DNA of 64,000 bases from Burkholderiaceae bacterium (GCA_027493945.1 JAOSJU010000001.1:2356001-2420000), one strand, 5' to 3'; shown: positions 10,253 to 23,027, numbered from the stretch's first letter. A program made the numbers and translations. Notes: generated from the letters alone by a model not told the origin.

Positions 10253-10430
10253 TGCCGATGGCGCCGCACCTTGCAGGCGCCAGCGCGGGAGTCCCCAGAA
10301 CGATCGGCAGCTGAGGCTGGCGTGGCCTTTCCTGCCGGAGAAGGCGTGAACGAATCGGTGTGACCGAATCCGCCATGCCCGTCGCGCGCGCCGGCCCCTA
10401 TGAGTGGGCAGTCGGCGCGCCGCGCGATCG

Positions 10431-10628
10431 TCAGGCGTTCTTCTTCATCGGGCAGGTGTTCATGCCCAGCAGCGTGTACGCCGGGCACGTCCGGAACAGC
10501 CCGGTCGCCAGCGGCAGCACGCCGAGCCAGCCCCAGACGCCGATCGTGCCGGTGAGGGTCAGTCCGATCAGTACCAGGCCGACGATGACGCGTATCGCGC
10601 GATCGAGTCCGCCAACGTTCACTTTCAT
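10431..10628 (-). CDS. DUF2892 (YgaP-like) two-helix inner-membrane protein
   Basis: A 65-residue membrane protein. It starts MKVNVGGLDRAIRVIVGL, has two hydrophobic helices joined by a short Gly/Trp turn (TIGVWGWLGV), and ends with FRTCPAYTLLGMNTCPMKK, the Cys-containing end characteristic of DUF2892 proteins. The family's role is not firmly known; the same module forms the membrane tail of YgaP sulfurtransferases. GGATCC lies just before the start codon. It sits 82 bases downstream of the Crp/Fnr gene on the same strand, a common pairing, and is probably controlled by it. Both genes lie between the two parS sites. Confidence 0.8.
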   Translation of the reverse strand: MKVNVGGLDRAIRVIVGLVLIGLTLTGTIGVWGWLGVLPLATGLFRTCPAYTLLGMNTCPMKKNA

Positions 10629-10710
10629 TGGGATCCTCCGTTCGAGAGTGGGCGATGCCGCCTCGACCGACATTGAACCCCCGCCGGCCGGCTGCCGTCT
10701 GTGACCTGGG

Positions 10711-11370
10711 TTACCGACTTTCCTCCAGTTGCCGCAACGCGGCCGGATCGAGGACGTCGATGCGCTCGCGCCCGAGGCGAACCGCTCCCTGGTCTTCGAA
10801 CCGGCCGAGCAGGCGTGACACAATTTCGCGGGAGGTGCCCAGTTCGTCGGCGAGCCGCTGATGGGTCGCGAGCACGGTTGGGCCCTGCGCCAGCAAGCTC
10901 CGCGCGAGCCGCTGATCCAGCTGCTGGAATGCGACCGCCTCGACCAGTGCAGCCAGTTCGGCCATCCGCTCGGCCATCAGGCCGAGCAGGAACCGTCGCC
11001 AGGGGCGCGCATCGGTCCATTCGAGCATCGTGTCCAGATCGACGAGGGCAAGTCGGGTTGGCACCATCGCGCTCCCATGGGCCGTCATCGGCAACCCCTC
11101 GAACAGGCATCCCGCGGACACCACGCAGACCTGCCCGGGACCGACCCGATAGAGTTCCAGCTCGCGGCCATCCGGAGAGCCGCGGGCCACCCGTACCTGT
11201 CCGGAGATCACGCAGGGAAATCCGTGGCAGCTCTCGCCCTCGGCGAACAGCGCGGTGCCGGCCTCGACGCTGATCAGCGGCAGTCGTGCGGCAGTCTCGG
11301 CGAAGCGCGGCGAAGGAACGCCGCTCAACGCGGGGTACGCGGCAAGCAACAGGCTGGCGGTGTCGGTCAT
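10711..11370 (-). CDS. Crp/Fnr family transcriptional regulator
   Basis: A 219-residue regulator with an N-terminal cyclic-nucleotide-binding-type beta roll (about residues 25-130; GTALFAEGESCHGFPCVISGQVRV) and a C-terminal winged helix (LATHQRLADELGTSREIVSRLLGRFEDQGAVRLGR split at about residues 165-205). The helix-turn-helix TSREIVSRLL is typical of the Fnr branch. The N-terminal Cys cluster of true Fnr iron-sulphur sensors is absent; two Cys (SCHGFPC) lie in the sensor domain and one in SAGCLF. The DUF2892 gene follows. The ATG at 11370 gives normal family length. Ligand and regulon cannot be read from the sequence. Confidence 0.85.
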   Translation of the reverse strand: MTDTASLLLAAYPALSGVPSPRFAETAARLPLISVEAGTALFAEGESCHGFPCVISGQVRVARGSPDGRELELYRVGPGQVCVVSAGCLFEGLPMTAHGSAMVPTRLALVDLDTMLEWTDARPWRRFLLGLMAERMAELAALVEAVAFQQLDQRLARSLLAQGPTVLATHQRLADELGTSREIVSRLLGRFEDQGAVRLGRERIDVLDPAALRQLEESR

Positions 11371-11420
11371 CGATCTGTCTTCGTTCAGGCCTACCCCGGA
11401 GGTCGGCCGGCGCTCGGGCT

Positions 11421-11446
11421 CGGGGATCATCGTAGCGTGAACAGGC
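11421..11446 (+). repeat. Solo copy of the 26-bp end sequence of element 2
   Basis: The 26 bases here match 30402-30427, part of the right terminal repeat of element 2, at 23 of 26 positions by hand. They share CGGGGA, then ATCGTAG, then GTGAACAGGC. Only one arm is clear; upstream 11390-11405 (GTTCAGGCC...CCCCGG) is at best a faint inverted partner. It lies between the Crp/Fnr gene and the second parS site. Confidence 0.6.
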
Positions 11447-11472
11447 GGAGGGCGAGCCCCAAGCGTTCGGAT

Positions 11473-11488
11473 TGTTCCACGTGGAACG
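11473..11488. promoter_or_regulatory. parS: Second parS-like site upstream of mnmG
   Basis: TGTTCCACGTGGAACG matches the perfect parS at 10237 in 15 of 16 positions; only the last base differs, so the 14-bp GTTCCACGTGGAAC core palindrome is intact. It lies 18 bases upstream of the proposed -35 of the mnmG promoter, so ParB loaded here could reach that promoter. Confidence 0.85.
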
Positions 11489-11505
11489 GTCTTGCCGAAG
11501 CGCCC

Positions 11506-11534
11506 TTCAGTTCCGCCTTTGTTGAGCCTATAAT
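11506..11534 (+). promoter_or_regulatory. Sigma-70 type promoter for mnmG
   Basis: A perfect -10 hexamer TATAAT (11529-11534) is preceded at 17 bp by TTCAGT (11506-11511), a weak but acceptable -35. Transcription would start near 11541, leaving a leader of about 110 bases before the mnmG ATG. In such GC-rich DNA a perfect TATAAT is unlikely by chance. Confidence 0.6.
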
Positions 11535-11653
11535 CCGCGCTCCCGCAGGGCGCCCTCACGCGCCTGACTTCGCGGTCTTCGCGGTGCGAACCGGATCCGG
11601 GCCGCACCCGCGTCGAGGCCGGCCCGGCGCATTCCGACGGAATCACGCATACC

Positions 11654-13585
11654 ATGGCAAGCATGGACTTTCCGCAGCAGTTCGACGTCATCGTCGTCGG
11701 CGGCGGCCATGCGGGCACCGAGGCGGCTCTGGCGGCCGCGCGCATGGGCTGCCGGACGCTGCTGTTGACCCACAGCATCGAGACCCTCGGCCAGATGTCC
11801 TGCAATCCGTCGATCGGCGGCATCGGCAAGGGACACCTCGTCAAGGAGATCGACGCGCTGGGCGGCGCGATGGCGGCGGCGACCGACGAGGCGGGCATCC
11901 AGTTCCGGATCCTCAACTCGAGCAAAGGGCCTGCGGTGCGCGCCACCCGCGCCCAGGCCGATCGCGTACTCTACCGCCAGGCGATCCGCACCCGGCTCGA
12001 GAACCAGCCGAACCTGTCGATCTTCCAGCAGGCGGTCGACGACCTGATTCTCGACGGCGATCGCATCGCAGGTGCGGTGACCCAGCTCGGGATCCGCTTT
12101 CACGGCCGCACGGTGGTGCTGACCGCCGGCACCTTCCTGAACGGACTGATCCACGTCGGGCTGTCGCATTACCCGGCGGGGCGCGCCGGCGACCCGCCGT
12201 CGCTGTCGCTTGCACAGCGCCTGCGCGAGATGAAGCTGCCGCAAGGACGACTGAAGACCGGCACGCCACCGCGCATCGACGGCCGCACGATCGACTTCTC
12301 GCGCTGCGAGGAGCAGCCGGGCGACCTCGACCCGGTGCCGGTGTTCTCGTTCCTCGGTCGCCCCGAACAGCATCCTCGCCAGCTGTCGTGCTGGATCACC
12401 CATACACAGGCTCGCACTCACGAGATCATCCTTGCCGGCCTCGACCGAAGCCCTCTATATTCGGGGATTATCGAAGGAGTGGGCCCTCGCTATTGCCCGT
12501 CGATCGAGGACAAGATCCACCGGTTCGCCCACAAGGCCTCGCACCAGATCTTCCTCGAACCCGAAGGTCTGGCAACCCACGAGTTCTATCCGAACGGCGT
12601 ATCCACCAGCCTGCCGTTCGACGTGCAACTCGACCTGGTCCATTCGATTCCGGGGCTGGAGCGGGCGCACATCCTGCGTCCGGGCTATGCGATCGAATAC
12701 GACTACTTCGACCCGCGCGCGCTGAAACGTTCGCTCGAGACACGGGCCGTTGCCGGGCTGTTCTTCGCGGGCCAGATCAACGGCACCACCGGCTACGAGG
12801 AGGCTGCCGCCCAGGGGCTGCTCGCCGGCATCAACGCGGCGCTGCAGGTCCTGGGGCGCGATCCCTGGACGCCGCGGCGCGACGAGGCCTATATCGGCGT
12901 GCTGGTCGACGACCTGATCACCCGCGGCGTCTCGGAGCCGTACCGGATGTTCACCAGCCGCTCAGAGTACCGGCTGAGTCTGCGCGAAGACAACGCCGAC
13001 CTGCGGCTGACGCCGATCGGCCGCCAGCTCGGCTGCGTCGACGATGCGCGATGGGATGCGTTCTGCCGCAAACGCGACGCGATCGAACACGAACTGCAGC
13101 GATTGCGCAGTCATTGGGTCAATCCGCGCAGCTTGCCGCCGGAGCGCGCCGAAGCGCTGATCGGGCAGGCGATCGACCGCGAGCATTCGCTGGCCGACCT
13201 GCTGCGGCGCCCCGATGTCGATTACCCCGCGATCGTCGAGATCGGCGGCCCGGCCCCGGAAGACCCGCAGGTGCGCGAACAGGTCGCGATCCAGCTCAAA
13301 TACGCTGGCTACATTGCGCGTCAGCAGGCCGAGATCGCGCGCCACGAACACAACGAGACGCTGCCGATACCGCCCGATTTCGACTACGCGCAGGTGCGCG
13401 GTTTGTCGATCGAGGTGCGTCAGCGGCTCTCCCAGTCGCGGCCCGAGACTGTGAGCCAAGGCCGCGCGGGTGTCCGGCGTCACGCCGGCGGCGATTTCGC
13501 TGCTGCTCGTCTACCTGAAGAAGAAGCGCGGCGCGGCCGCATCCGGCGGAGGCGATGGGCAGCGTGCCGCCTGAGCCGCCGATGA
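11654..13585 (+). CDS. mnmG: tRNA uridine-5-carboxymethylaminomethyl modification enzyme MnmG (frameshift near the 3' end)
   Basis: FAD-dependent enzyme that, with MnmE, modifies the wobble uridine (U34) of certain tRNAs. The N-terminus has FAD motif [15 protein letters not shown], then [17 protein letters not shown] and [19 protein letters not shown]; later come [13 protein letters not shown] and [16 protein letters not shown], all textbook MnmG. About 600 residues are normal. Near 13459 (AGCCAAGGCC) one extra base shifts the frame: after [14 protein letters not shown] the read frame gives an Arg-rich tail to 13585. The next frame instead gives the expected [19 protein letters not shown] and stops at 13572-13574. 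I believe the true gene ends at 13574 and the extra A is a sequencing error. First gene of the mnmG-rsmG-parAB cluster. Confidence 0.93.
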   Translation: MASMDFPQQFDVIVVGGGHAGTEAALAAARMGCRTLLLTHSIETLGQMSCNPSIGGIGKGHLVKEIDALGGAMAAATDEAGIQFRILNSSKGPAVRATRAQADRVLYRQAIRTRLENQPNLSIFQQAVDDLILDGDRIAGAVTQLGIRFHGRTVVLTAGTFLNGLIHVGLSHYPAGRAGDPPSLSLAQRLREMKLPQGRLKTGTPPRIDGRTIDFSRCEEQPGDLDPVPVFSFLGRPEQHPRQLSCWITHTQARTHEIILAGLDRSPLYSGIIEGVGPRYCPSIEDKIHRFAHKASHQIFLEPEGLATHEFYPNGVSTSLPFDVQLDLVHSIPGLERAHILRPGYAIEYDYFDPRALKRSLETRAVAGLFFAGQINGTTGYEEAAAQGLLAGINAALQVLGRDPWTPRRDEAYIGVLVDDLITRGVSEPYRMFTSRSEYRLSLREDNADLRLTPIGRQLGCVDDARWDAFCRKRDAIEHELQRLRSHWVNPRSLPPERAEALIGQAIDREHSLADLLRRPDVDYPAIVEIGGPAPEDPQVREQVAIQLKYAGYIARQQAEIARHEHNETLPIPPDFDYAQVRGLSIEVRQRLSQSRPETVSQGRAGVRRHAGGDFAAARLPEEEARRGRIRRRRWAACRLSRR

Positions 13586-14406
13586 CCCGACGATCCGCTC
13601 GCGGCGCGGTCGCCGTCGACCGCTCGGGCCACTCGCCCGCGCCGCGGCCCGGCCGCGCTGCGCGTCCGCGCCGTGGCGCCAGCGGAGCCGGCCCCGGTGC
13701 AGCCCCGGCGACGGAATTCGACCGCGATGCGCTGCGCGCGCGCCTGCTCGCCGGCCTGGGCGAACTCGGCCTCGATGTCGCGCCGGCCGAGCGCCTGCTC
13801 GACTACCTCGCGCTGCTCGCGAAGTGGGGCCGCATCTACAACCTCACCGCCATCCGCGATCCGCTCGCGATGCTGCGCCAGCACCTGCTCGACAGCCTGT
13901 CGATCGTCGGCCCGCTGGCGGCCCGCCTGCACGCCGGGACCGGCGCGCGCTGGCGGGTGGTCGATGTCGGCAGCGGGGCCGGGCTGCCCGGCATCGTGCT
14001 GGCCCTGGCCCGGCCGCAGGCCGAGGTGCTGCTGGTCGAGCCGGTCGACAAGAAAGCCGCCTTCCTGCGCCAGTGCCAGGCGGAGTTGGCGCTTGCCAAT
14101 GTCAAGGTTTCGGCAGGCCGCGTCGAAGCGTTGGCCGCGGCCGATGCCGAGCCTCGCCCCGACCTGATCGTCTGCCGCGCGTTCGCGTCGCTCGCCGATT
14201 TCGCCGTCGCGGTCGAGCGGATCGCCGGCCCGGACACGCTGGTCGCGGCCATGAAGGGGACGCTTCCGACCGACGAGCTGGCGGCGCTGCCGCCTGGCTG
14301 GTCGGTGGCCGAGACGCTGCCGCTGCGGGTGCCGGAACTCGACGCGGCGCGCCATCTGGTCCTGATGCGCCGTCTCGCCGGCGCGCCCCGGAACGCTGCC
14401 GGCTAG
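13582..14406 (+). CDS. rsmG: 16S rRNA (guanine-527-N7)-methyltransferase RsmG (GidB)
   Basis: SAM-dependent methyltransferase for G527 of 16S rRNA, a housekeeping enzyme whose loss gives low-level streptomycin resistance. Recognisable parts are [29 protein letters not shown], the SAM-binding [20 protein letters not shown], the acidic [15 protein letters not shown] and [14 protein letters not shown]. At 274 residues it is about 60 longer than usual; the extra is an Arg/Ala/Pro-rich N-terminal tail (residues 1-45) without conserved motifs. If the tail is not translated, a GTG or CTG further in could be the start. The ATG at 13582 lies 8 bases after the corrected mnmG stop. parA follows by 47 bases. 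Confidence 0.92.
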   Translation: MTRRSARGAVAVDRSGHSPAPRPGRAARPRRGASGAGPGAAPATEFDRDALRARLLAGLGELGLDVAPAERLLDYLALLAKWGRIYNLTAIRDPLAMLRQHLLDSLSIVGPLAARLHAGTGARWRVVDVGSGAGLPGIVLALARPQAEVLLVEPVDKKAAFLRQCQAELALANVKVSAGRVEALAAADAEPRPDLIVCRAFASLADFAVAVERIAGPDTLVAAMKGTLPTDELAALPPGWSVAETLPLRVPELDAARHLVLMRRLAGAPRNAAG

Positions 14407-14453
14407 AGCGAGCAATCACTGACTCATCCCGCACTGCACCCCACCCCATTCCC

Positions 14454-15278
14454 ATGGCCAGGATCTTCGTAGTCGCGAACCAGAAAGGCGGAGTCGGCAA
14501 GACCACCACCACGGTGAATCTGGCGGCCGCTCTCGCGCGCCTGGGCCAGCGCACGCTGCTGGTGGACCTCGATCCGCAAGGCAACGCCACGATGGGCAGC
14601 GGCATCGACAAGCGCAGGCTGCAGCGCTCGGTCTACCAGGTGCTGATCGGCCTGTCCGACGTGGTCGAGGCGACCCAGTGGTCCGAAGGCGGGCGCTACG
14701 CGGTACTGCCGGCCAACCGCGAGCTCGCCGGCGCCGAGGTCGAGCTGGTCGACTTCGAGGAGCGCGAGACCCGGCTGAAGGACGCGCTGAAGCTGGTCGA
14801 CGCGCAGTACGACTTCATCCTGATCGACTGTCCGCCCTCGCTGTCGCTGCTCACGCTGAACGGGTTTTGCGCCGCGCACGGCGTGATCATCCCGATGCAG
14901 TGCGAGTACTTCGCGCTCGAGGGCCTGTCCGACCTGGTCAACACGATCAAGAAAGTGCATGCCAACTTCAACACTCACCTGCAGATCATCGGCCTGCTGC
15001 GCGTGATGTTCGATCCGCGCGTCACGCTGGCCCAGCAGGTCTCGGCGCAACTCGAGCAGCACTTCGGCGACAAGGTGTTCCGTACCGTCATCCCGCGCAA
15101 CGTGCGCTTGGCCGAAGCGCCCAGTTACGGCCTGCCCGGCCTGGTCTTCGACCCCCAGGCCAAGGGCGCCCGCGCGTACCTGGACTTCGGCGCCGAGCTG
15201 ATCGAGCGCGTGCGCGCGATCGACGAGGCGCGCCGCGCCGCCCACCGACCGCATTCCGAGGACGATCGACCGCAATGA
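14454..15278 (+). CDS. parA: Chromosome-partitioning ATPase ParA (Soj)
   Basis: A 274-residue P-loop ATPase that forms a nucleoid-bound gradient and moves ParB-parS complexes at origin segregation. The deviant Walker A is NQKGGVGKTTTT (residues 9-20; signature Lys11 and Lys16), followed by VDLDPQGNATMGSG, the Walker B region YDFILIDCPPSLSLL and the C-terminal VFRTVIPRNVRLAEAPSYG. The N-terminus lacks a helix-turn-helix, so it is the chromosomal type Ib form. Its stop overlaps the parB start (ATGA at 15275-15278), so the two are translationally coupled. Two parS sites lie 3-4 kb upstream. Confidence 0.96.
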   Translation: MARIFVVANQKGGVGKTTTTVNLAAALARLGQRTLLVDLDPQGNATMGSGIDKRRLQRSVYQVLIGLSDVVEATQWSEGGRYAVLPANRELAGAEVELVDFEERETRLKDALKLVDAQYDFILIDCPPSLSLLTLNGFCAAHGVIIPMQCEYFALEGLSDLVNTIKKVHANFNTHLQIIGLLRVMFDPRVTLAQQVSAQLEQHFGDKVFRTVIPRNVRLAEAPSYGLPGLVFDPQAKGARAYLDFGAELIERVRAIDEARRAAHRPHSEDDRPQ

Positions 15279-16210
15279 TCAAGCCACGCCCCAAAGGACT
15301 CGGCCGCGGCTTGGACGTGCTGCTCGGCGGCAGCGACGAGCAGCGCGCCGCGCGCGAACGCGAGGCGCTCGCCGCGCTGCCGCTGTCCGACCTGCAACCT
15401 GGCCGCTACCAGCCGCGCACCCGGATGGACGAGTCGTCGCTGCGCGACCTCGCCGCGTCGATCCGCACCTGGGGCGTGATGCAGCCGCTGGTGGTGCGCC
15501 CGGTCGCTCCCGGTCGCTGGGAGATCATCGCCGGCGAGCGGCGCTATCGCGCGGCGCTGCTCGCCGGGCTCGCCGAGGTTCCGGTCGTGGTGCGCGAGGT
15601 GCCCGACGAGCAGGCGCTGGCGCTGGCGCTGATCGAGAACATCCAGCGCGAAGACCTCAACCCGCTCGAGCAGGCGCAGGCGATCCGGCGCCTGATCGAC
15701 GAATTCGGCTATTCGCACGAGCGCGCCGCCGAGGCGATCGGTCGCTCGCGCAGCGCCACGACCAACCTGTTGCGGTTGCTCAACCTGGCCGAGCCGGTGC
15801 AGACGATGCTGCTGGCTGGCGACCTCGACATGGGGCACGCGCGGGCGCTGCTGCCGCTGGACCGCGCCACGCAGATCATGCTGGCGCATCGCGTCGTCGA
15901 GAAGCGGCTGACGGTGCGCGACACCGAACGGCTGGTGCAACGCAGCGCCGCCGAGGCCACGACGCCGCCGGCGGAGCGTCGTGCGGCGCAGCAACGCGAC
16001 CTCGTCCGCCTGCAGGAGCGCATCGCCGATGCGCTGGCTACGCCGGTGGCGATTCGCGCCGACGCGAAGGGTCGCGGGAAGCTCACGATCTCGTTCTCCA
16101 GCCATGAGCAGTTCCAGGGCCTGCTCGAGCGTCTCGGCGTTCCCCCGAAGATTGAGCGCTGGCGGCCACGCGGCGCTGCCGTCGATGTTGCGCCGCAACG
16201 AACTGTTTGA
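15275..16210 (+). CDS. parB: Chromosome-partitioning protein ParB (Spo0J)
   Basis: A 311-residue parS-binding CTP-dependent clamp. The N-terminal KGLGRGLDVLLGG interacts with ParA. The CTPase/ParB-N domain contains the ASIRTWGVMQPLVVRP segment, the arginine-rich GERRYRAALLAG and ENIQREDLNPLEQA. The helix-turn-helix region YSHERAAEAIGRSRSATTNLLRLLNL binds parS, and the C-terminal dimer domain ends at residue 311. Length and order are standard. It overlaps parA by 4 bases. The atp promoter -35 overlaps its last codon. Confidence 0.96.
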   Translation: MIKPRPKGLGRGLDVLLGGSDEQRAAREREALAALPLSDLQPGRYQPRTRMDESSLRDLAASIRTWGVMQPLVVRPVAPGRWEIIAGERRYRAALLAGLAEVPVVVREVPDEQALALALIENIQREDLNPLEQAQAIRRLIDEFGYSHERAAEAIGRSRSATTNLLRLLNLAEPVQTMLLAGDLDMGHARALLPLDRATQIMLAHRVVEKRLTVRDTERLVQRSAAEATTPPAERRAAQQRDLVRLQERIADALATPVAIRADAKGRGKLTISFSSHEQFQGLLERLGVPPKIERWRPRGAAVDVAPQRTV

Positions 16211-16235
16211 CCCACCCTTGACCGGACGCTAGAAT
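16207..16235 (+). promoter_or_regulatory. Sigma-70 promoter of the atp operon
   Basis: TTGACC (16207-16212) and TAGAAT (16230-16235) are separated by exactly 17 bp, a near-consensus sigma-70 promoter. The -35 overlaps the parB stop codon. The start would be near 16242, about 45 bases before atpI. This allows the atp operon to be expressed strongly and independently of parAB. Confidence 0.75.
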
Positions 16236-16286
16236 CTCGCGTCTTTGCCCATTGCGGGCTGGCGGCACCGCCGATACGCTCGAAAC

Positions 16287-16670
16287 ATGTTGGCTGCCGT
16301 TGGACTGCAGATCGCCGCCGTCGCCGTCCCGGCACTCGTTGCCGGGTTGACGACAGGCTGGGAAAGCGCCCGGTTCCTGTTGCTGGGCGGCGCCGTGGCG
16401 ATCGTCCCGAACGCGTTGTTCGCGCTACGCCTGGCGGTGCACAGGAAGCGAACGCCGGAGTCCTATCCGGTGGTCTTCTTCCTGGGCGAGTTCGCCAAGA
16501 TCGGCCTTACGGTCGGGCTGCTGGCCCGGATCGTGAAGTCGGTGCCGGACATCCGGTGGCTACCGCTGCTGATCGGGCTGATCGTCGCGCTGAAGGCGCC
16601 GCTGTTTGCACTGGCGTTCGTGCGCTCCCTGCCGCCGGCGAAGGGGCAATCGCCTCTGAAGCAGCACTGA
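16287..16670 (+). CDS. atpI: ATP synthase protein I (AtpI)
   Basis: A 127-residue inner-membrane protein with four hydrophobic segments, first gene of the atp operon as in most proteobacteria. AtpI assists assembly of the c-ring, possibly with Mg2+ transport; it is not a subunit of the finished enzyme. Landmarks are GGAVAIVPNALFALRLAV and the FFLGEFAKIGLTVGLL segment common to the family. The ATG at 16287 fits the promoter and the start of homology; an in-frame upstream start at 16245 would add 14 unconserved residues. atpB follows 36 bases later. Confidence 0.86.
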   Translation: MLAAVGLQIAAVAVPALVAGLTTGWESARFLLLGGAVAIVPNALFALRLAVHRKRTPESYPVVFFLGEFAKIGLTVGLLARIVKSVPDIRWLPLLIGLIVALKAPLFALAFVRSLPPAKGQSPLKQH

Positions 16671-16706
16671 AACGAACACCGCAACCGCGACACGATCGGG
16701 ATACCC

Positions 16707-17528
16707 ATGGCAGCCGGCTCCAGCGCACCGACCGCTTCCGAGTACATCGTCCATCACCTGACCCACCTGAACTCTTCCGGGGCGGCCCAGAAGAACATCA
16801 TCGATTTCTCGATCGTCAACTGGGACACCGTTTTCTATTCGGTGATCACCGCGGCGCTCACCGCCTGGCTGATGCGCCGCGCGGCGCGGCTGGTCAGCGC
16901 CGGCGTGCCGAACCGCTTCGTCGGAGCGATCGAGTCGGTGGTCGAGTTCGTTCACGAGCAGGCGCGCTCGATCGTCAAGGGCGACGTCAGCTACGTCGCG
17001 CCGCTGGCGCTGGCTTCGTTCATCTGGATCTTCCTGATGAACGCGATCGACCTCATTCCGGTCGACCTGTTCCCGCGCATCGGCGAGCTGTTCGGCATCC
17101 ACTACATGCGCGCGGTGCCCACCGCCGACCTGAACGGCACGCTGTCGCTGTCGATGGTCGTGCTCGGCGCGTCGATCTACTACGGCATCAAGACCAAGGG
17201 CGGCGGCGGCTTCGCGCACGAGCTGTTCACCGCGCCGTTCGGCTCGCACTGGCTGCTGTGGCCGATCAACTTCCTGATGCAGGTCATCGAGTACCTGGCC
17301 AAGACCGTCTCGCTGGGCATGCGGTTGTTCGGCAACATGTACGCCGGCGAGCTCGTGTTCCTGCTGATCGCGCTGCTCGGCGCCACCGTCACCTGGTGGG
17401 GCAGCGGCCTGCACTTCCTCACCGGCCTGGCGTGGGCGATCTTCCACATCCTGATCATCACGCTGCAGGCCTTCATCTTCATGATGCTCGCGCTGGTCTA
17501 TGTCGGCCGGGCGTTCGAGCATCACTGA
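16707..17528 (+). CDS. atpB: F0F1 ATP synthase subunit a
   Basis: The 273-residue membrane stator subunit that carries protons to and from the c-ring. It has five to six membrane helices. The essential Arg is in the conserved LGMRLFGNMYAGELVF segment, and the final helix AFIFMMLALVYVGRAFEHH is typical. N-terminal YIVHHLTHL and NWDTVFYSVI agree with betaproteobacterial AtpB. It lies in the standard order between atpI and atpE, 72 bases before atpE. Confidence 0.96.
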   Translation: MAAGSSAPTASEYIVHHLTHLNSSGAAQKNIIDFSIVNWDTVFYSVITAALTAWLMRRAARLVSAGVPNRFVGAIESVVEFVHEQARSIVKGDVSYVAPLALASFIWIFLMNAIDLIPVDLFPRIGELFGIHYMRAVPTADLNGTLSLSMVVLGASIYYGIKTKGGGGFAHELFTAPFGSHWLLWPINFLMQVIEYLAKTVSLGMRLFGNMYAGELVFLLIALLGATVTWWGSGLHFLTGLAWAIFHILIITLQAFIFMMLALVYVGRAFEHH

Positions 17529-17843
<315 letters not shown>

Positions 17844-17928
17844 GCGAGGCCGATTCCGCGCGCGCGGCCGCGCTGCGGCCGGCAGGCATGCCCAGTTACG
17901 TGTTCACTCAGACAGAAGGGGGGACGTC

Positions 17929-18403
17929 GTGAATCTCAACGCGACGCTCATCGTCCAGATCATCGTGTTCCTGGCGCTGTGGTGGTTCACGGCCCGGTTC
18001 GTCTGGCCGCCGGTCACCGGGGCGCTCGACGATCGCTCGAAGCGGATCGCCGACGGGTTGGCCGCCGCCGACAAGGCCAAGGCCGACCTGGTTGCGGCCG
18101 AACGCCGCGTCGAGCAGGAACTGCAGCAGGCGCGCGCCGGTGCAGCCGAAGTGCGCTCGGGCGCCGAGAAGCAGGCCTCGGGCATCGTCGAGAAGGCTCG
18201 CGCCGAGGCCGCTGCGATCATCGCCGCGGCGCGCACGTCGGCCGAAGACGAGGCCGTTCTCGCCGCGCAGAAGGCGCGCGAGCAGCCGGGCGCCCCCCCC
18301 CCCCCCCCCCCGGGGCCGCCCCCCCGAGCGCATCCTGCGTCGGGAAGTCGATGCGGCGAAGCATGCCGACCTGCTGGCCAACCTGAAGAACGAGCTGAAG
18401 TGA
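17929..18403 (+). pseudogene. atpF: F0F1 ATP synthase subunit b, disrupted by a poly-C tract (probable sequence error)
   Basis: Subunit b is the peripheral stalk joining F0 to F1. A GTG start (17929) after AGAAGGGGGGA gives the usual [20 protein letters not shown] membrane anchor and a long Ala/Glu/Lys coiled coil to about residue 120 ([11 protein letters not shown]). Then a run of 19 Cs (18293-18311) and another of 7 Cs (18319-18325) replace coding sequence. The expected ending [20 protein letters not shown] is present, but in a different frame, up to the stop at 18401-18403. About ten residues that normally link the two parts are missing. An obligate aerobe could hardly lose this gene, so I read the tract as an assembly or base-calling artefact. 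atpH starts 5 bases after the stop. Confidence 0.85.
18293..18325 (+). repeat. Poly-C tract (19 C, then 7 C) inside atpF
   Basis: Nineteen consecutive Cs are followed by GGGGCCG and seven more Cs. Nothing else in the window has a homopolymer near this length. It sits where coding sequence of subunit b is expected, which favours a low-quality consensus over a phase-variation tract. Confidence 0.85.
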
Positions 18404-18407
18404 CGCC

Positions 18408-18941
18408 ATGGCCGAGTCGCTGACGATCGCCCGGCCATACGCCGAAGCCGCGCTCGAGATCGCGCTCGAGCAGAATGCGCTGGCGTCGTGGGCCGGCGCG
18501 CTGGCACGGCTGGCCGTCGTGGCCGGCACCGAGGTTGCGCGCGAGCTGATCGGCACTCCGCAGCTGTCGAACGCGCAGGTCGCCGCGGTCGTCGCCGACG
18601 CCGCCGGCCAGCTGGCGCCCGAGCAGAAGAACTTCGTGCAGGTGCTGGCCGACAACGAGCGGCTCGCGGTGCTGCCCGAGATCTCCACGCTGTTCGACGC
18701 GCTGCGCAACGCGCACGAAGGCGTGCTCGATGCGCAGATCGCCTCGGCCTATCCGCTCGACGAGCAGCAGGCCGCCGGCATCGTCGCGGCGCTGGAACAG
18801 AAGTACGGCAAGCAGATCAAGGCCACGGTCCACGTCGACGCCGAGCTCATCGGCGGCGTGTCGATCCGGATCGGCGACGAGGTGATTGACGCCTCGGTGC
18901 GCGGCAAGCTGGCCCAGATGGCCGGCGCGTTGAAGCTTTAA
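18408..18941 (+). CDS. atpH: F0F1 ATP synthase subunit delta
   Basis: A 177-residue stator protein linking subunit b to the top of the alpha3-beta3 head. It starts [19 protein letters not shown], the standard AtpH beginning, and the C-terminal domain reads [31 protein letters not shown] in two conserved pieces (residues 140-170). Length is normal. The gene is 17 bases ahead of atpA, which has AAGGAATACGGGG as ribosome site. Confidence 0.95.
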   Translation: MAESLTIARPYAEAALEIALEQNALASWAGALARLAVVAGTEVARELIGTPQLSNAQVAAVVADAAGQLAPEQKNFVQVLADNERLAVLPEISTLFDALRNAHEGVLDAQIASAYPLDEQQAAGIVAALEQKYGKQIKATVHVDAELIGGVSIRIGDEVIDASVRGKLAQMAGALKL

Positions 18942-18958
18942 GGAATACGGGGAACCCC

Positions 18959-20500
<1,542 letters not shown>

Positions 20501-20550
20501 AAAGCATGAATGAATCTACTGCGCGACCCGATCTCGCACCTGCGATGCTC

Positions 20551-20568
20551 GCCGTACTCGCGTACGGC
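20551..20568. repeat. Hairpin in the atpA-atpG spacer
   Basis: GCCGTAC-TCGC-GTACGGC is a perfect 7-bp stem with a 4-base loop in the 162-base gap between atpA and atpG. A 41-codon frame across the gap has no ribosome site and resembles nothing known. The hairpin may be a small repetitive extragenic unit or an mRNA processing or stability element inside the polycistronic message. There is no T-run after it, so it is unlikely to be a strong terminator. Confidence 0.55.
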
Positions 20569-20662
20569 TGCGCTTCTCGGCGCGACCTCGGGCCGCTCGC
20601 TACGATTCCTTCACGCTTTCTCATCGTCTAAACGGTTGAATCAGGGCTAACCAGGAAGGTCC

Positions 20663-22993
<2,331 letters not shown>

Positions 22994-22994
<1 letters not shown>

Positions 22995-23027
22995 GGAAGG
23001 AAGGGGGAAGGGGGAAGGGAGAAGGGG
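22994..23027 (+). other. G-quadruplex-forming tract in the atpD-atpC spacer
   Basis: The coding strand carries GGG, GG, GGGGG, GGGGG, GGG and GGGG separated by only A and G bases (loops AA, AA, AGAA). Four runs of at least three Gs within 23003-23027 satisfy the usual quadruplex pattern. The tract is in the mRNA-like strand, between the atpD stop and a GGAAGA-type ribosome site for atpC at 23065-23070. It could tune atpC (epsilon) translation, but no data here show that. Confidence 0.55.

Noticed and set aside
10701-10714. GTGAC-CTGG-GTTAC near-palindrome at the end of the Crp/Fnr gene
   Set aside because: The halves are not exact inverted copies and it overlaps the stop codon; too weak to call an operator.
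10189-11653. Chromosome origin (oriC) near the parS sites
   Set aside because: No dnaA gene, DnaA-box cluster or AT-rich unwinding region was seen within the window.
20508-20631. 41-codon open frame between atpA and atpG
   Set aside because: No ribosome site, no recognisable family, and it includes a hairpin; treated as spacer.
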